A stretch of DNA of 64,000 bases from positions 744,001-808,000 of the forward strand of contig NW_024881704.1 of NCBI RefSeq assembly GCF_019059575.1, in the 5' to 3' direction. Each line of letters starts with the position of its first letter. The stretch's first letter is position 1. The notes below the pieces were generated by a model. The model was given only the letters and a program-made list of their open reading frames with translations. It had not been told where the DNA came from and made no database searches. Source of the stretch: Amphibalanus amphitrite (taxonomy: Eukaryota; Arthropoda; Thecostraca; Balanomorpha; Balanidae). Both the position numbers and the translations under genes were made by a program. This document shows, in pieces, positions 12,901 through 27,688 of the stretch.

Positions 12901-12986
12901 TATTTTGAATATATTTGATTTGTATTAATTGGTTTATTATTTACATCATTATCCAATCTGTCATGGATACTCAACATAAACCATAT

Positions 12987-15809
12987 ATTCATGTTTATGT
13001 ATAAGCTAATGATTATAACCTATTATCTAAATTATAATCTAATGGTTAATAATTAACTGCTATAAAAACAGTTTAGCTAAGCACCTTAATAAAATCGGAG
13101 AGGAAAAGAACGCGAAAATGGATGGTAGACGGACATAACCAGCAGGGTTGTAAATCACCATTATCACCTGACATCAGAATCGGTTTTCACATGTTCAGTT
13201 ACAAAAAGTACTATAGAGTCCCCAGGAAGCCACTGGAGTGGTCGCCTGTCACAGACCCCCAAGAGGTAAAACGATGTCGCGCACAGAGGCGCGTTTAGTG
13301 GACGTAAATAACCGAAGGTTTGTTGTCAATAGTTAAAACACTATTCTTTAGAATTGTGTTTTTCTATTGAAAAACAAATCTGAGTTCCCTGACAATTTGG
13401 CAAAAGCTGCCTGAGATCAGTACTAATGCATGTAAATCAAACACTGGTATGCATATGTGGGCTGGACGTGTTGATTCTCAGGAATGGTCATCAACAACTG
13501 GGTGAGACGACAGTTGTGACGTAAGGTCACCAGAGTGGCATGTCCAGTAAGTGCACTATCTCGAACCGTACTATAAAGCACAAACTCTGTGTGTACTTCG
13601 ATCGTGAACTATGAACTATGGAGTACATACATAAACCAATCATTGGTTTGAACGTATGAGCCATAGCTCGCTGTTTCGAAAGCGAAATCATGTTGTCACA
13701 CATCAACACTCAGTCAAAACTAAGTTATGGCTTGCTGTTGTGGAAGAATGAATGTTTGGCTTACGAGTAGACTAGCCCCAATGGACATGTGACAGCGCAC
13801 TGTTCGAGTAGTCTTACAGTCAGTTTGCCAATCAGCTGGATTGTTGTCAGCGGTTTTGTCCCTGTTCCTTCATCCACGAGTGGCAACAAGCCATCAGAGA
13901 CAAGTGTTTCGAGACAGTCTTCTGATAAAAACAGGACACCGCGATTGGAAAAGCAATGAAATATAAGTCAACCGACCGCACCAAAAGCATTATGCCTGTA
14001 AGAGGTCCTGTTCAGTATCCTGAGTATATTCCATCTTAGATCAGAGTAAACCTATCAAATCTAAAGCAAACTCGTTAAATTCTACTGCACCATTGCATGC
14101 AATAAAAAACCTCAGCAATGATATCCGCAGAAAACACTCCACCCGGGGTGCCGCACCACTCAGGCGACTTCAGAGGTAGGCACTTTCCCTGTTTTTCACA
14201 CAATAATCTCCCAGTTCATAGGTTTTCGTAGCGAACCAACGAGATTGGTTTGGCAGTCTGGGCGAGTGGTGCGAGTCAATAGTGACCAGAGTGTGGCGCA
14301 CTCAATAACGCGACAGGCTGCCTCGGGACGCGGCGCCCGGGCACATATGGCCGGCCTTAGAACAGCTGGTTATACAACGGGGAGAGTAATGAAGGCACAA
14401 CGGGGACACGCCTGCTAAAAAAAAAACTCTGTGGATTGTCTGTAAGAGCGACTGACGTGCCACACTGTCGCAGTGTGATTTCCGAAGAGACAAGTAACTA
14501 GTCACTAAGGAGCATGGACAGTGTCCTGCTTACTGTGTGAAGTAGGTGCACGCTTCACATTGCTAACTCCAACCTCGTCCTATACGGGTGTCCGGGAGAA
14601 ACAGAACAGACTAGTCGGATTCCATCCTCCCTCCCTCCCGTCGCAACGTCCTACAGCGCCCAGTCTTGTCAGCGGCCTGTTTTTCGACCGTCCCGTATTA
14701 GTTTGCAGAGTCAACAGAACATTTGCATAAAGGCGGACTTAGGTGGCGCGACCGCACAGTCGATAGTTAGCGGCCTGGAAACGCACTTGGCGTATCCATT
14801 TCCTGGACGCTTTTCAGGGCAGAAAAAGATGCCGTCGCGGCAGTGTTGGTCGCTTCTTTCCGCGCCGGCGATAGAGTACGCTGACGCTGAGCAGTTCTGT
14901 CGGCCTATTTCCAGAAACGGTCCGCGGAAACTGTCTGCAGGGACGCCGCCGCCCCGGTGGGAATGGAGCAACCCAGGCCAGTCGAAGGAAGACGGAGCGT
15001 TCACAGCCTCGGCGTGGCCGCGATAAACATCCACACACCGGAGAGAACTCGGCGGAGACCAGCGGCTACCTGAGGCGTCCCGAAGAGACCGCAAACCACT
15101 TCACTCCAGAAATTCTGGACGGAATGGAAATCAGGGGGATGATAGGGAGAATCTCTCTTCAAATTATCAATGCCATCGGATAGGCTGTGGTGTGTGAAGA
15201 CATCAAAAGCAGACACTCAATATCTGATCGGTCGACCGCGACGGCCCTACTAACCCGCTTTCACACTCTCAAATGACGAATGCCTAATCGCGCCGAAAAG
15301 GCCAGTCCCTAATCACACTCTCCGATAACCAATCTCCTCATCAAGAACCAAACCAAAGCGTTCCACAACTTCTCTGGTTACTCCTACAAATGACAGCAGC
15401 ATGCAACAATTCCTGCTCAGCATATCGATCGCACATCCAACCAGTCAATGTGATATAGTTAACCCAGTCAATGTGACTCAAGGCCTATATATGGCCTTGA
15501 GTTAACCACTCGATCAACAAACTGCGATGATGACTGGACAGTGGAACAGAGCGCACAGAATGTTTTGATGCCAAGCCCATGGCTTGGCACTGGCAAAGTG
15601 ATGGAAATATCAGGTGAAAAAGTCTAACCGCGGAGATGTGAGGCACGTTTTCGCTTCGACGATAAATCAATGCAACGTCTGAGTAAAAAAAAAAACTCAA
15701 CTATTCAATTGATAACTGTATTGCCATGTGACTTTCTCCAAAACACTTTCAAAGGCACATGCGACAGCGTCGCCCAGTCAATATCACGCTGTCCCATCAT
15801 AATTTTATG
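12987..15809. other. Gene-free stretch
   Basis: No exon, domain or repeat array was recognised. Composition is moderately AT-rich to 14.1 kb and more GC-rich around 14.7-15.1 kb, where the open frames on both strands resemble no protein family. Confidence 0.4.
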
Positions 15810-15813
15810 TTAA

Positions 15814-17570
15814 AGGTAGTGTGCCAGCTTTCTTGGACCGTATGGAGTTAATGGCCCAGATAAGGAGAACCGGATTTTTAGAACTTATCCATACCTTCAA
15901 AACTCATGGAAACGTCTTAAATTCTTCAAATTTTGAGTAGGGGAGAGTGGGGCAAAGCGGCCACCCGGGGCAAAGCGGCCACCCATCGTTTTAGCCCTTC
16001 ATAGCTGGCGTCAGTTCAAATTTATGGTTTCCAATTATGCTTCTCTTCACGGTCGTTCGAATGAGCCAGACCGGGGTTTCAGGCCCATCACCATTGTTCT
16101 GTGAAACACGGAAAAGCATTTCTTGCCAGGTTACCAACTATGTTTACAATTTTTAAATGTTATGTTATTCCACAACCGTTTGGAATTTTTATAAGCGTTC
16201 TTGTCCGTGCATTGCATGGTTATCGTACATGTATTCTACCAATTTTAATGTCTTTTACCCCACCAATAGCTAAGCTGGAATATTTTTGTCTCGGACGGTA
16301 TGCGCGGGGCAAAGTGGCCGGGGCAAAGTGGCCACCCCCCAATTGGCCATAAGTTGCTTCCATCTGGATAAAAAACATTATTGATCTTCAAATGTGTCGT
16401 CATGCATTCATCTTGGCCACTTTTCAGTTGCATGAGTTACCAAATAATGCAATTAAATGTTTATTTTCATGAAAATCCTTTCTTTGTTTACCTACAGGTG
16501 GAAGATGATAAAGTAAGCATCCATCCTCGCTTAACCTTATCACCATCAAATACCCTAGTCGTACACGAGGCAACTATTTTGTTTCTCATATCGGGACTTG
16601 AGAAAACGCCGGTGGCCGCTTTGCCCCAGGGTATGGGGCAAAGTGGCCAATATGCATAGGTTTAAAGTTTTGTCAATATCTTTCATATGTGAACGCCTTT
16701 GGAAATAAAACGCAGTTGAAATAAAAGGCAACTTAATAGGGATCACATTGGTATAGAAAGAATCTTTCCAAGTTTAAAAATCAAGCGTTGGCATCGTGAG
16801 AAGCGTTAGGGTGGCCGCTTTGCCCCACTCTCCCCTACCCCAGTGCGAAATTCGCCCCGACGGGTTGTCGGTCGTACCCCAACCACATTTCACACCACTA
16901 TGAACAATAAATGCACACACTGAAATCGCTATTACCGATATGCTCATCCAATCAAGTTTCGATAAACCCGTTCATCATCATCTCCTGCGGTTTCGAACAC
17001 GCCTGTTAGGTGGCTTCTGATGCTCGTCGAGGTCGGAATTTCCAAATACGCGTGGTGCGTCGGGCCGCGCGCTCTGACTTCGGCCAAGAAAAATGCGTCA
17101 GCTGATCATTGTCATTTCTGCCACTTGCGTGTGGTGAAATGGGGTCATAACTTATAAGACGGCTTTTTCATATCAATTATTTTACATAAAATCATATTTC
17201 AAACCATAAATAATGTTCGACAGCCAAATAAAAGAAACAATACCAATACGGGCTTACAGTTTAAGGCTCGACATTGTGTTGTCTACGATTAGACAGCTGA
17301 TAACTCATTCCCGTACGTCGTATGGTCGTAACGCTATAATGACCTTTGCTTATTGTCACAAGTGCGCCGCAATCGCGATTGTTGCCCGACGCCTGTTTGC
17401 AGGTGAGCCCACTACAGTTGTTATACATATCTAAAAACCGAAAAACTTTTAGGCGAAAAAGGCACTATTCCAGGCCCATTTTTGATTTTTTTGCGATATT
17501 AGGTAAAAACAGAAGCTTCTTATCCTAGGAAAAATAAAATGGGAAATCTTTCAAAGGTGGCACACTACCT
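15814..17570. mobile_element. TTAA-flanked element hosting a nested insertion
   Basis: The left end AGGTAGTGTGCCAGCTTTC follows TTAA (15810-15813). The right end, the reverse complement of AGGTAGTGTGCCACCTTTG, precedes TTAA (17571-17574). A duplicated TTAA and AGG-type termini indicate a piggyBac-type non-autonomous element. Of its 1757 bp, about 900 belong to a separate TA-flanked element (15940-16835) inserted into it, so the original element was about 860 bp. No transposase is seen. Confidence 0.8.
15940..16835. mobile_element. TA-flanked MITE with perfect 27-bp terminal inverted repeats
   Basis: Both ends are the same 27-bp sequence in inverted orientation, beginning GGGGAGAGTGGGGCAAAGCG, flanked by TA dinucleotides (15938-15939 and 16836-16837). 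The motif GGGGCAAAGCGGCCACC is duplicated at the left edge and reappears inside at about 16305-16340 and 16622-16648. A TA target suggests the Tc1/mariner/IS630 group. No transposase frame is present. It lies wholly inside the TTAA element 15814-17570, so it inserted later. Confidence 0.8.
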
Positions 17571-17574
17571 TTAA

Positions 17575-20500
17575 ATTAACTGCCATGATATACTGGAACT
17601 TATGATGGTTTCCTTGACCGTCGCGCGCCCCGCCGCTATTTTACTTTCAGCTGTCGCCCACCACACATCTGGCGAAGATTCTGGTGGGCCGAGGGATGTG
17701 CTCCGGAAAGGCGAAGGGGCGGGCCCTGCCGTTCCAGTGACCCGCTCAGCGTCGGCGTGCATTCATACAGCGCGCGGTGGGACGGGCCGTCGGTCGGTAA
17801 CAGCTCCCCTGCCAGCCATCCATTGGGGCTGGGCGTGCCGGCGTGCACCACCGGACCGAGGGGCAGCTTGGGAGGAGCCGAGGGGTAGCGCCCAGGAGGA
17901 GCCGAGGGTCAGCGGCTTGGGGACTTGGGAGGAGTCGGTGGTCACTGGTCAGGAGCTGAGCGACTGGGGCCGAGGGGCAGCAGTTGAGGCGGTACACCAC
18001 TGGCTGACCCGAAGAGACGAGGGACAGCAGCAGAGGGGGCTGAAAAGGAGCAAGGAGGCAGGAGCTGTGGGGCTTGGAGGGAGCCGAGGGCCAGGAGCAG
18101 GAAAGGTAGCAGGGGCATGACACCTGAGCAGGACAGTAGTAAAACACTGACTGGCGGAGAGGACAGGGGCTGGGACGGCGGTACAACACCCACTGCCAGC
18201 ACCACCTCGAGAGTCGCTGACAGGCCGCACAGCGATTGGCCATTGGTGACCGATCAAAGAAGGCTGCTGCCTGCTGTGATAAACATTGGCCGGCGGTCAA
18301 CCTGCTGCAGGTATTTGTCAGCACCGTTATTGCTCGCTTGGAAATGGGATAAGGCTTTGTCAACACTGAAAACAAGCGGTGTGTTCTTAAGGGGGGGAGG
18401 GGGTGGGCGCTCATGTAGGGTATCAAGCGTCCGACAACAGACTGTCACAGAGTGTTTTGTCGCTGGTCGATGTCGGGCGGCTCGATTCCGTGTAACTTCC
18501 TTGATACCAATTTCTCTGGTTCATAGCTACCAGTCACGGACTCAGGGGATTCAAAAAGAATAGCAGCACACACCGCAAACCCAGGCCACACCAGCGCGCT
18601 TCATGGTCCAGCCGCACACGAGCGCTGCTTCAACTGAAATCCCGGCGAGATTTCTATCTTCAGCAAAATCATGGAGCTATATCTGGGGTGTTCCAAAGAG
18701 AACCACGGCCAGAGGATATCTCCGGCCCAAAATAGCCTCCAAAGCTAGGGCGCAGCGCGCACGGGGACTCGGGACTCAATTAAACCCCGGGCACCGGTGC
18801 AGGTAGCAATTCCAGCCGGTCCGATTGCGGCAATATTCCGCTGCCGGCCGCTGTGTTTGTCATTTTACGACCGACTGATTAATTTATGCCCTGATCAACC
18901 CGATTCGGAACGGCTGACTAGGGTAGACGAGACGCGTTTCTACTCCATGGACCGGTATCCGGTGCTGTGGGTGGTATTCCGGCAGCACGGCAGGCCGAGC
19001 CAGCTCTGGACCGACGCGAGTCGTCAGACACACCGACGCGGAGTCGATCGCATTAAGATGCAAATTAGCTAATCTGTTCAGTTAGGACCTGCTGGGCGCG
19101 GCGCGGCGGAGGATCTGCGCCGCTCGCGGCCCGGGAGCCGCAGCGCGTGTGCGCGCCGCGGGACGAGCAGAATTCGTTCGGCAAAACGGCACCAACTTTC
19201 CGCAGAATTAGGCGCAGTAGAGCCAAGTCATTTCTGAAGGTGAAATGCATCGGCTCATGCAGGGTCTGCAAGCGGGAAATGCAGATTAAAGCGCATCTGC
19301 ATATCTCACCGCATTTGAAATTCAGGCTCTGAAAGCATGGATTTGCACATCGGACCTAATTTAACATTCTAGCTTAAGATCTGAAATTAAAAATGCGCTG
19401 GCAAATCATTGTGAAGTCAAGGCGAATGTTGGGCACTGATCTCACAGTAGAGATCCATGATACATGGTTCGAGTTGAAGAAATGGATCATTGGACTGCGA
19501 ATTTATAGCAGCGGCCGTCAGATCAAATTGCAAAACGAGCAGTCTAAAAAAACATGCAATATAGAATATATGGTATCAATCATTTCTGCCGAGTGGTTTG
19601 AACACTAATTTTTTTTTTTTTTTTTTTTGATAATCACACAAGCAATGGACATAGGCAGGAAAACTTCTATAAAGCTTACCAGATTAAATGTGGTTAGTAT
19701 ATCAAGCGTATGTACTAAATGCTTAACAACTAGCGATATCACTGATAAAAATACGATGACATTAAGTTCCAAACAGCTTCAAAAGTAGCATCTAAGCACG
19801 ACTTTCAGTCAGGCGCCCACATCTCGCCAAATATCAGGCTCTGTCGACCACTGACAACTGGTCCCTACCGCACATTTTAGTCAGTTCCACCCCGCACATA
19901 TTGGTTGGGACCACCGACCCATTCGGCGCTCCGTATCCGAGAACTACGGCCGGCTTTTTCAGCCACCTTCAGCTGTGCGTTCCCCCACAGTTCTCGCTCC
20001 TTTCCAGCCTGTAATTTCCAGCTGGCGGGCCTATCAGCAGCTCACAAATTACCCCCCTGTCCGGGCCAGTGTTCAGGCCACGGCACGCATAGTGGCCGGC
20101 CTTTCTGCACGATTATTTTCCGATGACCGCGCCGTAAATTTTCAGCGCGCTAACCGAGCGTGAGCGAGGAAATAAGCAGTTCAAACGCACTGTCAGAAAG
20201 GTTTACTGAGCTCGCAACCAGCGAGACGACAAAACCGACATAGACGACCGAAACTGTGCACTTCAATTGCCATTATCCTAAGAGGAAATCAGGAGAATGT
20301 CTGGTTATATTCGAAACTGATTGACCATTGATGGCTCAACAAAATAGAAAATAGCCTCCTTGATGCTGCCATTTTGAAACATTAATGTTGAACACGACTT
20401 TTCACGATTTCTATGCAGGTAATTCGCGCTACTCCATGAGTCTGAAGTTAAAAAGATCAACATTTAAACAATTTCCAATGCGTATCCACAAATATGAAGT

Positions 20501-23500
20501 TAACGGCCACTGAGTCGTGGAGCAGGTCGGATCTCCCACGCCATCTCAGAATTGCCCAGACCAGCTCGGCGGGAAGCCCGCTGGAGATGAATTTGGACCC
20601 CATTATGTGCAGTCCAAAGGAGAACAGACCGCATCGCGAATCGATTCCAATCGGACAAACGCGGTGGGGTTCCGGCGCGGCGCCATTTGAAAACACGCCT
20701 CACTGACGGAGAGAGAGGGGGCAGAGGGAGGGAGGCGGGGAGGCGTCAGGACATGGATGGATAGAACTGGCTCAGTTGGCGAGACCAAACGATCAGCGGA
20801 ACTGGACCACCGCCGATATAAGCGGTGGTCTGGAACAGCTGCTAACGCCGAAAATGAACATCACATAGGCGCAATGCGACGAGAGAGGAGAAATATCCAG
20901 ACTGTCACCCATCCCAATAAAATAACGTAACATAGCAGACCGGCCAGTTGGCTCATTGGAAGGCCCTTCATTATGGCGAAATTGTGTTCCGCAGTACTCA
21001 CAGATTGTGTAGGGTCTCAGCACTGCATGGGTTCTCAGCTGGAACTGGATCCAGCCGGCCAGTCTGGGAACGGCCCCGGGTCCGTACGGGCGGTACGTCC
21101 CGACCGCTGAGCTGTCCGACTCCATACGGGCGGATTGGACGTCTAGATGTGACTAGAGCAGGAGAAGGCGCTGTATTTTTTAGATCCGGCGTCAGATTGA
21201 AAAGGTATCACCAATTGACGGTAGACGCAGCTTTGAAAAGTTCGGTAATAGCAGCTTGGATAGCAATACCGTCGGTCAACTTGTATCACATTCAGGCACC
21301 AACTAACCACAACTTTTCACTAAAATTGGTACTACACGGCTGCCGGGCAGTTCACCATTTTCTTCTTATTTTTATGCCTACGTATGATCCTTCTTCAGTT
21401 ACGAATTCCTCATCACCCACACACCACAGCCCTTTTATGACCACCTCTAATCATCACACCTCGATCACTGGCTCCATCACCACGTCTCACCAATCACCCA
21501 CTACTCCATCACTCACCCACCCACTCAAGCACTCGCGCTGTGTGCGTGTGCTCGCACCCCGCAGCGTCCGGCGCGGGTGGCAGTGTCGACACCTCGCCTG
21601 TCGCCGCAGGGCAAACGGTGACGGTCACGTACCGCCACCCCCCCCCCCCCCCCCGGCCGACAGGAGGCGTAACCGAGGCCTGTGATACGATACGGCGCGA
21701 CCGACCGAGTTAGAAACGGGCAAGCTGTGCTCAAAGCTGGGTCCGGTGCTGGTTTTCGATGAAGCGATCATACCCTCGCCACCACTGTTCTACGATGCAA
21801 TATTCATGATTCATCCCGGCCCAGTTGCTAAAAAAATTATGAAGTAGCAAGCACCGATCTATTTTAAAGATAACTGCACAAAACTGGTGCGCTCGAGAGC
21901 GAATCACAAGTCCAAGCTTAACAGCTGCATTATCACCCGGACCGGTCGATAAATTAGACTGCAGTAACTCGGCAGGACAAGTAGACGATCAGCGTTACCC
22001 CTACTCGTCGTCGTGCCACCGCCGTCTCTGTCGCCTCTAATGAGCCGCCGAGTCCCGTCTCCGCCGAGCCCACACGCAGCGCACCCATTCCAGGGACACT
22101 TGGGCCGCCCTCGGCTAACTATGCCGAGTAAATCACAGCAGCCAATTAACTTTACGGCTCCCGACGACTTAAATGTGAATAAAGTGACGCTATTTTCAGC
22201 CGGCCGGCCGCAAGAAGAGGGCTTCGTGATGAAGTTTGAAACGGGATATGGCGGTGAGGTTTGATTGTGGTGGCGGTCGGTGCCAGGCCGCGCTATGGTT
22301 ACCTGGTAGGAAACTTATACGGACCCAACACCTACACCTGCGGCGCGATTGGTCGTTTGCAACTGGGGATGTGGGCTGTAGGCGTATGCATGAAGCTAAG
22401 CGCCATAAAGACGTGCTTGTGTCAGCTGAGTAGCATATGGGTAAAAAATATGGCGTTCCAGACCATAGGTAATACACGGAGCCATTTCCATATAAATACC
22501 TGAGGGCAATCGTACTCCAGGGACGTGGTTACGCTACCATTACTGCAAAGCACAGCGTGTTGAGCTCTGATTAGCGTAAAGCCCTGCAACGCTGCAACCC
22601 TGCTACATTGACTACAAGCGGAACATCCGCACACATTTCAGAGCTCGTCGCATTCAAACATGTTTATTGTTTACAGTCCACTTCGGGGGAGAATATTCTG
22701 CCCTGACAATCCCGGATGGCTGATGGGCGTTCACAGCGAGTGGCACAGGCGGAGTCGCTCACAGCCCAGTGCCGAGGTGTTTGTGACCACACCAGCACCC
22801 CCCCCCCACCCCCCCAGCGCGCGACACCCGACCTGTGGCCGGCCCGCGGCGGAAATAGCCCTCCAGCAGACGGCTGCCGCAATTTCGCCCAGCGCCGGCC
22901 CACCGTCTGACTGCCTTTTCTGAGCGAGCGCTATTAAATAGCCGAATAGCGCAACACTCAAATTTAACTACGGCAGAATTGTGCCGCGCCATTCTAAAGG
23001 CTCGGGGCAAGTCAATGCCGGTCATAACGGCCTCACAATGTCACGTGGTGGGCTAATAAGCGAGTCGCGCAGTCGCTAAACCGGCGGCTTTATTTCACAA
23101 ACAAATGAACCTCCTGAATTCGGGAGCGAAGGACAATGGCGCGGCCGTTTCAATTCAACGGCCGCTGCTAGTATAATATACGACATGGAAGTGAGGTTTG
23201 CTCTCTGGTAAAAGCTGCTCTCTGCAGCTTAGATTCAGGCAATGCCGGCTGTCCAGTTTCTCCAAGTATATCTGGACTATCATATACAAGAAATCAAATA
23301 AGAAGCCACGTCAGAGCTGTACGACTGTTACTAGTAGGTATGTCAATCCGGAGGCACGCATGCAATTCCAGAAATATCTTTCCTCGGTGCAGTAATTCAA
23401 CAACCACCAATATTCCTGTTGGAAAAAAAGGGCAGTGTCGCTGTCCGTGCACCTACTGCGGCCGGCAGCGGTGTGATCGGGACCGGTCTGGTTGCCCAGC

Positions 23501-23569
23501 CCCGGGCCGAGCACCCCTCCACCAGCCATGCCACCAGTCTCAGACGGTCAGCCGCCGAGCGGCACTCAC
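17575..23569. other. No recognisable exon; presumed aPKC intron or downstream DNA
   Basis: The aPKC transcription unit continues in this direction past its third coding exon. I searched for the C1 domain and the start of the kinase domain and saw neither. There is a degenerate GAGGAGCCGAGGG minisatellite at 17860-18110. An 18-bp T run lies at about 19611-19628, a C run at 21640-21655, and a CCCCCCCACCCCCC tract near 22800. Confidence 0.4.
17860..18110. repeat. GGAGGAGCCGAGGGGCAGC minisatellite
   Basis: Imperfect purine-rich units containing GGGAGGAGCCGAGGG and GGGGCAGC, about 250 bp in all and strongly G-biased on the plus strand. Confidence 0.6.
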
Positions 23570-25068
23570 CGTGAATGGTGATCTCCGAGTCCTTGTTGAC
23601 CTCGTACAGTCGGATGGCCTCCTGGAGCTCCTCCTGGGTGGACAATGTGCACGGGTCCCCTGCCGAGGCGGCCATGGGTGACGTTAGCATGGTAGCGTCG
23701 TCAGGTCAGAATAGTGGTGTGGCACTGTCTGACGTCAAAAGAGTCCTTACAGACTACGACATGCAAACGACCACGGAAATAGAGATTTGAAGCGGTGACA
23801 ATACGTCAACAGGAAAGCTTAGTGTGCATTAAAAAGGTGACTCATTCGTCCCTTCCCGCGCACACGTATACGTAAAACCAAGCTGTTTCACCGTCCTTGT
23901 GGTGAGTCAGCCCAAAAGCGATGATAAGGTAATCTGATATAGATGTCGCTTGTTATCCATCGTTCGCCCGATAGCTACAACGTCTTTACGGGGGGACTGC
24001 CGCGAGCTACCTTTACTTAAAACGATAACCAGCATCCTTATCCCCGGAGCAACTCTTTAACCTTCCTCAGGTCAACCCACCCTTCAGGGCGCTTGATAGC
24101 CTACCTTACCTAGCTGTATCGCCCACCCAAAAGCTCAGACAACACACACAACCCTCCCTTTCACAAACCAACCCTTCACGCATTTCGTCTCCGAAGCGAT
24201 TCTTCTTCCCGGCCGCTGAGACGGAAAACCCACATCTCCCACTGAAAAAGAGACACACTATCTCCAGCCCTCAGGCCTCCCTCTATCCTCCTGGAGCATG
24301 TCTCTCACCTGCCTCGCTTCTCTCACCTCCCTCGCTTCTCTCACCTCTCTCGCTTCTCCCACCTCCCTCGCTTCTCTCACCTTCCTCGTCGACCCATTTG
24401 ACGGTGAACCGTGCGTCGGGCGGGAACCGGCACGTGTCCTTAATCTCGCCCACCAGCGCCTCGAACTTCATGTCGGGGCTGATGTAGGTGATGTAGAACT
24501 CGCTGTAGAAGAAGAGGAGGTCAGCCGGAGGAATATAAAAACGGAGGTCGGTGGTGACTGGTGAGTGTCGGTTGCTTTTGACGAGAGCCGACTACAGTGT
24601 GAAAACAAGAGAAAAGAACAGAGCTTGGTTCTAGTTCAAGATGTTTGACACCAAGAGAGCAATGGTTCACTGTTCTTAATTTCGTTCACCAACAAACGTT
24701 CAACATACAAAGCAGAAGACAGACATGTAATAGAAGATCCATGCACAAAAATGAGTTAGTTTTCATGGACATACTCGTAATAATTGAAAAAGACACATAC
24801 CTACCCTTCTCAACAAAATGGTACAAAACATGGTCAAGAGAGACTAGAGAGCTGCTTACTACTGCATCACTCAGGGCAGATATTCACATAGTTAGGTGTC
24901 AGAGTGAGCAATGTCAGACAGCCCACTAAATTCCTCATGACTGTCAGAACTCAGATGTGCCAGCCACACAACCCAGCAGCAGACTGGTACTCCATGGTTC
25001 AGCTCGGCCACTCACCCTTTGAAGGCAGTTTTGACCTTGATCTCATCTGGCACCTGGTCCTGGGTCAT
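23570..25068 (-). CDS. aPKC: Atypical protein kinase C, 5' coding exons (partial)
   Basis: Three minus-strand exons encode the N-terminus of atypical PKC, the polarity kinase that works with Par6 and Par3 at the apical cortex. Exon 1 is 25068-25016 (ATG at 25068-25066), exon 2 is 24502-24381 and exon 3 is 23659-23570; all junctions are GT-AG and the phases join correctly. The 88 complete codons carry the PB1 domain from about residue 9: an IKVKTAFKG first strand, [14 protein letters not shown], then the acidic OPCA stretch KWVDEEGDPCT (53-63) and [17 protein letters not shown]. Exon 3 stops after codon position 1, where the family continues V-F-P. The C1 and kinase exons are not recognisable further left and probably lie outside the window. 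CAG just before TCACAATG looks like a splice acceptor, so a 5' UTR exon is likely. The exon 2 donor is tandemly repeated. Confidence 0.88.
24307..24380 (-). repeat. Tandemly repeated 5' splice site of aPKC exon 2
   Basis: On the minus strand the donor AAG|GTGAGA at 24380-24379 is followed by four more potential donors at exact 18-bp steps, with GT at 24362, 24344, 24326 and 24308. The unit is GGTGAGAGAAGCGAGGGA with minor changes; the second has GTGGGA. Because 18 is a multiple of three and the frame stays open to 24283, each donor preserves the same phase. Use of a later donor would insert 6, 12, 18 or 24 residues of a G-E-R-S-E-G type repeat after residue 58. Confidence 0.85.
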
Positions 25069-27341
<2,273 letters not shown>

Positions 27342-27402
27342 CCGGTGCATGCCATTGTTTTGTAGCATTAGCGTCAATAATGTCGACAAGATCATTCCAT
27401 GT

Positions 27403-27673
27403 AAAATGACGATAATAACTCAAGTTTATTGTACAAGACAAAGCTTTCGATACATAAAGTATCTTGATCACTGTCAATGAGATGTAGAATATTTGATGAT
27501 CAAACTCATTATGCATTGATTGATGACTCATTGATTGATGACTCATTATGCATTGATCAAATATTCTACATCTCATTGACAGTGATCAAGATACTTTATG
27601 TATCGAAAGCTTTGTCTTGTACAATAAACTTGAGTTATTATCGTCATTTTACATCTGTCATGGATTCGTTACA
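27403..27673. mobile_element. Palindromic Penelope-type terminal-repeat element
   Basis: A 271-bp insertion flanked by a perfect 15-bp direct repeat, AAGATCATTCCATGT (27388-27402 and 27674-27688). It consists almost entirely of two inverted arms of about 110 bp that meet at a short centre with repeated TTGATTGATGACTCA units. As in the element at 12443-12975, the right arm is followed by a non-inverted tail starting CTGTCATGGAT. Both carry the CAGTGATCAA...GAAAGCTTTGT motif. There is no coding content, so this looks like a solo inverted pair of pLTR-like repeats from the same family. Confidence 0.75.
27580..27614 (+). ncRNA. Second copy of the hammerhead-like motif
   Basis: CAGTGATCAA is followed by a 5-bp stem (GATAC 27590-27594 with GTATC 27600-27604) around a TTTAT loop, then GAAAGCTTTGT. 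The single-stranded boxes match those at 12866-12900, while the stem sequence has changed on both sides and still pairs. An inverted copy of the motif lies in the left arm. Ribozyme activity is unproven. Confidence 0.35.
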
Positions 27674-27688
27674 AAGATCATTCCATGT

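Larger units (their letters stand above)
12443..12975 (+). mobile_element. Penelope-like element, truncated, with inverted terminal repeats
   Basis: A 533-bp insertion flanked by an 11-bp direct repeat, ATAAACCATAT (12432-12442 and 12976-12986). Its two ends form a long inverted repeat of about 80 bp. The left arm runs from about 12443 to 12528; the right arm ends near 12957 and is followed by a short non-inverted tail starting CTGTCATGGAT. The interior encodes a fragment resembling the C-terminal GIY-YIG endonuclease region of Penelope-like elements. Variable-length target duplications and inverted pLTR-like ends fit that group, which copies by reverse transcription. No reverse transcriptase region remains, so this copy is dead or non-autonomous. 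Confidence 0.8.

Noticed and set aside
1-23569. Remaining aPKC exons (C1 and kinase domain) on the minus strand
   Set aside because: I looked for the C1 cysteine/histidine pattern and kinase motifs and saw none; they are probably beyond the left edge.
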